From Alistipes sp. (GTDB lineage Bacteria; Bacteroidota; Bacteroidia; Bacteroidales; Rikenellaceae): a stretch of DNA of 9,802 nucleotides. Positions 6,292-9,802 of the stretch are shown piece by piece; within the stretch, counting starts at the first letter, position 1; each line of letters begins with the position of its first letter. A program made the translations under genes and the position numbers. Location: assembly GCA_017391435.1 (NCBI GenBank), contig JAFOYS010000165.1, forward strand, positions 1-9,802. The letters run 5' to 3'. The notes beneath the pieces were generated by a model that saw only the letters and a list, made by a program, of their open reading frames with translations, had not been told where the DNA came from and did no database searches.

Positions 6292-6529
6292 TTGCTCGTT
6301 TCGCTTTTAGTGATTTTAGGTGCTCTTCAGCATTAAAATCGGTTGCAACACCACTCTCTATGCCCTCGGCGATTGCCATTTTTAACTCTTGTAGATGGCT
6401 CTCGTTCTCCTCCAAAAGGCGTAGGCCGGCGCGAATAACCTCGCTGGCATTGTTGTAGCGCCCCTGCTCAACTTTCAATCGGATGAAATTCTCAAAATAA
6501 GTACCTAATGCTACTGATGTTGTCTTCAT
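6284..6529 (-). CDS. parD: ParD-family antitoxin (ribbon-helix-helix)
   Basis: The antitoxin binds and neutralises the toxin and represses its own operon. I place the start at 6527-6529 ([16 protein letters not shown]), giving 81 residues, the normal ParD size. The frame is open 48 codons further upstream, but that stretch would run through the promoter and operator and resembles no family member. Residues 3-45 form the ribbon-helix-helix DNA-binding domain ([18 protein letters not shown], then [21 protein letters not shown]). The charged C-terminal tail (about 50-81, [18 protein letters not shown]) should wrap the toxin. It is probably autoregulated through the palindrome inside its promoter. 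Confidence 0.9.
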   Translation of the reverse strand: MKTTSVALGTYFENFIRLKVEQGRYNNASEVIRAGLRLLEENESHLQELKMAIAEGIESGVATDFNAEEHLKSLKAKRANG

Positions 6530-6546
6530 ATCGCAATAATTTTCTA

Positions 6547-6577
6547 CAAAGTTACCAATATTTGGTAACAAAACAAA
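6547..6577 (-). promoter_or_regulatory. Promoter of the parDE operon
   Basis: On the minus strand TTTG (6574-6577), a 19-nt spacer and TAACTTTG (6547-6554) match the Bacteroidota -33/-7 promoter exactly. Transcription should start near 6540, leaving a leader of about 10 nt before the parD ATG at 6529. This fixes the short parD start. Confidence 0.8.
6551..6569. promoter_or_regulatory. Palindromic operator for the ParD antitoxin
   Basis: GTTACCAA (6551-6558) and TTGGTAAC (6562-6569) form a perfect 8-bp-armed palindrome with a 3-nt centre. It lies between the -33 and -7 boxes and overlaps the -7 box, so a bound ribbon-helix-helix dimer would block RNA polymerase. Binding by ParD or the ParD-ParE complex is inferred from how such modules usually work. 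Confidence 0.75.
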
Positions 6578-6603
6578 TTTTCTGCCAAAATTACTCTCTG
6601 AAT

Positions 6604-6639
6604 AAAAAATCGGCAAGAGCATATCCGCCCCTGCCGATT
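6604..6639 (-). terminator. Rho-independent terminator after slyD
   Basis: On the minus strand AATCGGCA pairs with TGCCGATT, extended inward by GGGGC with GCTCT (three Watson-Crick pairs and two G·U) to a 13-bp stem with a 6-nt loop. A run of six T follows at once (A run at 6604-6609 on the plus strand). It lies 25 nt after the slyD stop and insulates parDE from it. Confidence 0.9.
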
Positions 6640-6663
6640 GTTGTTTTGTATGTTGGCTCAATA

Positions 6664-7203
6664 CTAGTGGCAACCGCCGCAGTCACAACCATCGCCGCAC
6701 TCGTGCTCGCCGCAGCTATCACCGCAACCGCAACCGCAGCTACCCTGAAGATCCTCTGGAGTAACATCGCGAACTGATACTACCTCAACATCAAAGTTAA
6801 GGGTCTTACCAGCCATAGGGTGGTTGAAGTCCATAGTTACAGTCTCCTCGTTTACAGCGCGGATAATTCCGTTCATACGGTGACCTTCAGCGTCTGACAT
6901 AGGTACGATATTGCCCTCAAAGAGAATATCCTCAGCAATCTTACCGTCAATCATAAAGATTGTCTTTGGAAGCTCTACGATAGCCTCAGCGATAATCTCG
7001 CCATAACCATCTGCTGGCTCAAGGGTGAATGATACCTTATCGCCTGGCTCTTTGCCCATAAGCGCGCCCTCAAATTTTGGAAGGAGCATACCTGCGCCAC
7101 AAACAAACTCCAGTGGCTTGCCCTCTGGATTTTTATCTGCAATCTGTCCGTCTACGGTAAGGGTATAGTTTACCGCAACCATCTTACTGTTCTCTACTTT
7201 CAT
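6664..7203 (-). CDS. slyD: SlyD-type FKBP peptidyl-prolyl isomerase, metal-binding tail
   Basis: This is a cytoplasmic folding catalyst that isomerises Xaa-Pro bonds, with chaperone activity from an inserted flap domain. The 179 residues contain the split FKBP domain (about 1-75 and 124-150), including [18 protein letters not shown] and the late landmark [16 protein letters not shown], and the insert-in-flap domain (about 76-122). The tail from residue 154 holds eight Cys and two His ([20 protein letters not shown], then DCGGCH). Such tails bind nickel, zinc or other metals in SlyD and can serve metallocentre delivery. It lies 42 nt downstream of a gene on the same strand, has its own -7 box, and ends in a strong terminator. 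The symbol rests on architecture; Bacteroidota often carry several FKBP paralogues. Confidence 0.93.
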   Translation of the reverse strand: MKVENSKMVAVNYTLTVDGQIADKNPEGKPLEFVCGAGMLLPKFEGALMGKEPGDKVSFTLEPADGYGEIIAEAIVELPKTIFMIDGKIAEDILFEGNIVPMSDAEGHRMNGIIRAVNEETVTMDFNHPMAGKTLNFDVEVVSVRDVTPEDLQGSCGCGCGDSCGEHECGDGCDCGGCH

Positions 7204-7231
7204 TGTCTTGATATTTTAAAATTTTGGTTTG

Positions 7232-7239
7232 CAAATATA
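7232..7239 (-). promoter_or_regulatory. -7 box TATATTTG upstream of slyD
   Basis: On the minus strand TATATTTG matches TAnnTTTG and lies 28 nt before the slyD ATG, inside the 42-nt gap after the upstream gene. No TTTG -33 box is seen at the expected distance. It could give slyD transcription independent of gcvP. Confidence 0.45.
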
Positions 7240-7245
7240 GTGCTT

Positions 7246-8097
7246 TTATTTTGATTTACGATATCGGCCCGAAAAATCTTCCGAATTGTAAATCTCAAGG
7301 TAGTAGTACGACGCATCCTCAGAGATAACCACGCGGGCGTTGTCGAACTGAATTTTCAAGTTGCTGCCGTTGAGGGTGTACTCAACCCTATCTTCATAAT
7401 TACGGTACTGAATGGCTGTGCCGTACTTACTAAACTCTATTGGGTACTCCTGACCATTTATCACGCTCCACTTGCCCACAATAGCCTCGGCGTAGAGCGA
7501 CTCATCTAACTGTCGCATAGCTATCTTGCGAGGCTGTGAAGTACGGCGATACTTGCCAGAGTACTCCTGTGAGTTGTAAATCTCAAGATAATACTCCCCG
7601 CCCTGTTTAGTAATCTCGCAACGGGCGTTGTCAAACTGAATTTTGAGTTTCTGACCCTTCAGAGCATAAGTAATACGATCCTTATAGCCTCTGTACTGTA
7701 TCGCAGTGCCGTACTTGGTAAACTCCAACGGATACTCTGCACCCTCAACAGGCGTCCACTTGCCGTCAATCTCGCGGGCGTAGTCAATGCTCTCAGTAGC
7801 GGGAGCTGTTGGCTTCTGTTCGGCCTTGGTTGCGGTTGTAGGCGCTGCCTTCTGCTCTGCTTTGGTTGCAGTTGTAGGCTCTGCCTTCTGCTCAGTGCGC
7901 TTCTCGGCCCTCTTCTCTGCCTTTTTTGCACTTCGCTTCTTTGTTGGTGCAGCAACAGTCTCCTCAGTGAAGCTACCCTGCTCTGCAACAGGCGCGACAG
8001 TTTGTTGCTCCTTACCCTTCTCGCGAGGCTCAAAGAATGCTACGATAACAAAAGACCAAACAAGCGAGGTTAACAGTACGGAAAGTATTGTACGCAT
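7246..8097 (-). CDS. Membrane-anchored protein with two tandem beta-rich domains
   Basis: I do not recognise a characterised family. The 283-residue protein has a hydrophobic N-terminal segment (about 4-22), probably an uncleaved anchor placing the rest in the periplasm. Residues about 23-101 are a low-complexity linker rich in Lys, Ala, Glu and Thr with 12-residue repeats around TTATKAEQKA. Two homologous copies of a roughly 80-residue domain follow (about 104-186 and 202-282). Each has GKW near its start, EYPLEF/EYPIEF, KYGTAIQYR, LKIQFDNAR, YYLEIYNS and a GKYR/GRYR end. Alternating hydrophobics and the early GKW suggest a small beta-barrel or lipocalin-like fold, an inference only. It begins 5 nt after the gcvP stop, so it is probably co-transcribed with gcvP, though a functional link is not evident. 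Confidence 0.85.
   Translation of the reverse strand: MRTILSVLLTSLVWSFVIVAFFEPREKGKEQQTVAPVAEQGSFTEETVAAPTKKRSAKKAEKRAEKRTEQKAEPTTATKAEQKAAPTTATKAEQKPTAPATESIDYAREIDGKWTPVEGAEYPLEFTKYGTAIQYRGYKDRITYALKGQKLKIQFDNARCEITKQGGEYYLEIYNSQEYSGKYRRTSQPRKIAMRQLDESLYAEAIVGKWSVINGQEYPIEFSKYGTAIQYRNYEDRVEYTLNGSNLKIQFDNARVVISEDASYYYLEIYNSEDFSGRYRKSK
7825..7896 (-). repeat. 36-bp imperfect tandem repeat in the linker
   Basis: Two adjacent 36-bp units (7825-7860 and 7861-7896) differ at only a few positions and encode the repeated 12-residue block TTATKAEQKA plus two residues of the linker. They keep the reading frame, so unit gain or loss would change linker length without breaking the protein. Confidence 0.75.
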
Positions 8098-8102
8098 AGT
8101 TG

Positions 8103-9802
8103 TTAATCTTTATTTACAGCTACGAGGTTACGGTCGCCGTAGCCATTGTCGATTTTTGAAACATAAGGGAAGAACTTTGACACGCCGACCCACTCAAGAG
8201 GCAGAACTGCCTGCTGGCGGGTGTATGGGTGGTTCCACTGACCTGCTATCTCGGCTGCGGTATGCGGAGCGTTGACAACAACATTGTCTGCCTGGTCAGC
8301 AATAGCCTCGCACTCGCGCTTGATTGTGATAAGTGCCTCAATAAAGCGGTCCATCTCCTCCTTAGGCTCACTCTCGGTAGGCTCAACCATAAGGGTCTCG
8401 TGGACAGGGAATGAGAGCGTTGGTGCGTGGAAGCCGTAGTCCATAAGTCGGTGGGCAATATCGCCGCAGTCTACGCCATACTCGCGCTTGAAGTGTGTAA
8501 GGTCAAGAATCATCTCGTGAGCTACACGACCATTCTCGCCAGAGTAGTATGTGCGGAACTCGTTCTTAATAGCCGAGGCCATATAGTTTGCATTGACAAT
8601 AGCCATCTGAGTAGCAGCACGCAGACCCTCCTCACCGAGCAACTTTATATATGCGTAGGTGATAGGCAGCAGCATTGCTGAGCCCCAAGGAGCTGAAGAT
8701 ACGGCAGTAATGCCCTGCTCGCCACCAGTAGACACTACAGAGTGTGACGGAAGGAATGGAGCAAGGTGCTTTGCACAGCAGATAGGGCCTACGCCTGGGC
8801 CACCACCGCCGTGAGGCATTGCAAAGGTCTTGTGTAGGTTAAGGTGGCAGACATCGGCACCGATAAAGCCTGGGTTTGTAAGGCCTACCTGTGCGTTCAT
8901 ATTTGCACCATCCATATATACCTCACCGCCCGCGTCGTGAACAGCGTCTACAATCTCGCGGATGCGGCTCTCAAAGACTCCGTGGGTAGATGGATAGGTT
9001 ACCATCAGCGCGCAGAGCTCGGCAGAGTGCAGTAAGGCCTTTGCCTTCAGATCCTCAACATCTATATTTCCGTTAGCGTCGCAAGCAACAGTTACAATCT
9101 TCATACCCGCCATAGCTGCAGAGGCTGGGTTTGTGCCGTGTGCAGAGGATGGGATGAGGACAACATTACGGTAGCCCTGACCGCGACTCTGGTGGTATGC
9201 GCGGATAACCATAAGGCCGGCATACTCGCCCGCAGCACCCGAATTTGGCTGTAGTGAGCAGGCCTCAAAGCCGGTGATAGTGGCAAGGTCGCGCTCAAGC
9301 TCCTCAATGAGCTGCAGGTAGCCCTCCGCCTGGTCAGCCGGTGCAAATGGGTGTACATTCTGGAAACCAGCAAGGGATAGTGGCTGCATAATGGCTGCCG
9401 CATTGAGCTTCATAGTACAGCTACCGAGCGAAATCATTGAGTTGGCAAGAGAGATATCTCTGAGCTCAAGGCGCTTGATGTAGCGCATAAGGTCACTTTC
9501 AGAGCGGTAGCGGTTGAATACAGGCTCTGCAAGCAGTGGTGTTGTACGGCGTAGCTCTGCTGGGATTTCAGCAGCAGCGGCAATCATCAACTCGCCCATA
9601 TCACAGCCAGCTGCGGTAGCAAAGATGCTGATAACTGAGACTATCTCCTCGATTGTTGTAACCTCGTCAAAGGCTATGCGTACGCGGTCTTCAGCAGGGT
9701 AGTAGAAGTTAATGCCACTCTCAAGGGCCACAGACTCAACTACAGCAGCGTCAGCAACAACCTCAATAGTGTCAAAGAAGGTGTCACAGACAATTTCAAA
9801 GC
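8103..9802 (-). CDS. gcvP: Glycine dehydrogenase (decarboxylating), P protein, C-terminal part
   Basis: This PLP enzyme decarboxylates glycine and passes the aminomethyl group to the lipoylated H protein in the glycine cleavage system. The frame is open to the window edge, showing the last 565 residues of a protein normally about 950 long, so nearly 390 residues lie outside. In the visible part, GSCTMKLNAAA (from 126), SLQPNSGAAGEYAGL (about 182-196) and HGTNPASAAMAGMK (about 221-234) are classic. HLNLHKTFAMPHGGGGPG carries the PLP-binding lysine (visible residue 324, codon 8829-8831). YMDGANMNAQVG gives the preceding aspartate. The end, DNGYGDRNLV, is conserved. A GTG at 9729-9731 is not the start: FEIVCDTFFDTIEVV upstream is in frame and family-like. 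It is a single-chain form, not split, judging from the visible junction. Confidence 0.98.
   Translation of the reverse strand, partial: FEIVCDTFFDTIEVVADAAVVESVALESGINFYYPAEDRVRIAFDEVTTIEEIVSVISIFATAAGCDMGELMIAAAAEIPAELRRTTPLLAEPVFNRYRSESDLMRYIKRLELRDISLANSMISLGSCTMKLNAAAIMQPLSLAGFQNVHPFAPADQAEGYLQLIEELERDLATITGFEACSLQPNSGAAGEYAGLMVIRAYHQSRGQGYRNVVLIPSSAHGTNPASAAMAGMKIVTVACDANGNIDVEDLKAKALLHSAELCALMVTYPSTHGVFESRIREIVDAVHDAGGEVYMDGANMNAQVGLTNPGFIGADVCHLNLHKTFAMPHGGGGPGVGPICCAKHLAPFLPSHSVVSTGGEQGITAVSSAPWGSAMLLPITYAYIKLLGEEGLRAATQMAIVNANYMASAIKNEFRTYYSGENGRVAHEMILDLTHFKREYGVDCGDIAHRLMDYGFHAPTLSFPVHETLMVEPTESEPKEEMDRFIEALITIKRECEAIADQADNVVVNAPHTAAEIAGQWNHPYTRQQAVLPLEWVGVSKFFPYVSKIDNGYGDRNLVAVNKD

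Noticed and set aside
6530..6673. 48-codon N-terminal extension of the ParD antitoxin
   Set aside because: It runs through the slyD terminator, the promoter and the operator. Its residues do not resemble ParD, whereas [13 protein letters not shown] at 6529 is the family start.
7787..8275. 162-codon plus-strand ORF
   Set aside because: It lies antisense to the tandem-domain gene and the end of gcvP. It is produced by their repetitive codons and matches nothing recognisable.
9729..9731. GTG as start codon of gcvP
   Set aside because: The frame stays open to the window edge and the upstream residues (FEIVCDTFFDTIEVV) look like normal GcvP sequence. The gene is simply cut by the window.

Overview
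The window looks like a chromosomal segment of a gut-type Bacteroidota (Bacteroidales) organism. The evidence is Bacteroidota-type promoters (TTTG, about 19 nt, TAnnTTTG), a lack of Shine-Dalgarno sequences, Bacteroidales-like RNase HII, SlyD and single-chain GcvP proteins, and moderate GC content. No species is assigned.

Layout. 1-584 has no gene but is full of structure: a 28-bp RNA-type hairpin containing six G·U pairs (3-85), a second hairpin stacked on it (86-109), two identical 61-bp repeats (125-185 and 390-450), and between them a compact four-way-junction module (186-362). This is the best candidate here for something undescribed. 585-1532 (minus) is a polytopic membrane protein resembling DUF6427. 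It is divergent from a tightly packed plus-strand operon: rnhB (1613-2209), a FAD-dependent oxidoreductase (2213-3526), a CocE/NonD-type exported hydrolase (3534-5318) and an SGNH/GDSL exported hydrolase (5315-5926).

A convergent junction with a hairpin separates that operon from a minus-strand block. The block holds a parDE-type toxin-antitoxin pair (toxin 5986-6291, antitoxin 6284-6529). Its promoter (6547-6577) contains an 8-bp-armed palindrome that is probably the autoregulatory operator. Upstream of that lie a strong terminator (6604-6639), slyD (6664-7203) with its own -7 box, an envelope protein with two tandem copies of a beta-rich domain (7246-8097), and the C-terminal 565 residues of glycine decarboxylase GcvP (8103-9802), which runs off the window.

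How the genes relate. gcvP and the tandem-domain gene are 5 nt apart and probably co-transcribed. slyD follows closely and may be read both from them and from its own promoter. The rnhB operon joins a DNA-repair enzyme to a flavoenzyme and two exported hydrolases; the last three could form a degradative set, but their substrates cannot be read from sequence. The toxin-antitoxin pair is a self-contained, autoregulated unit between the terminator of slyD and the end of the rnhB operon.
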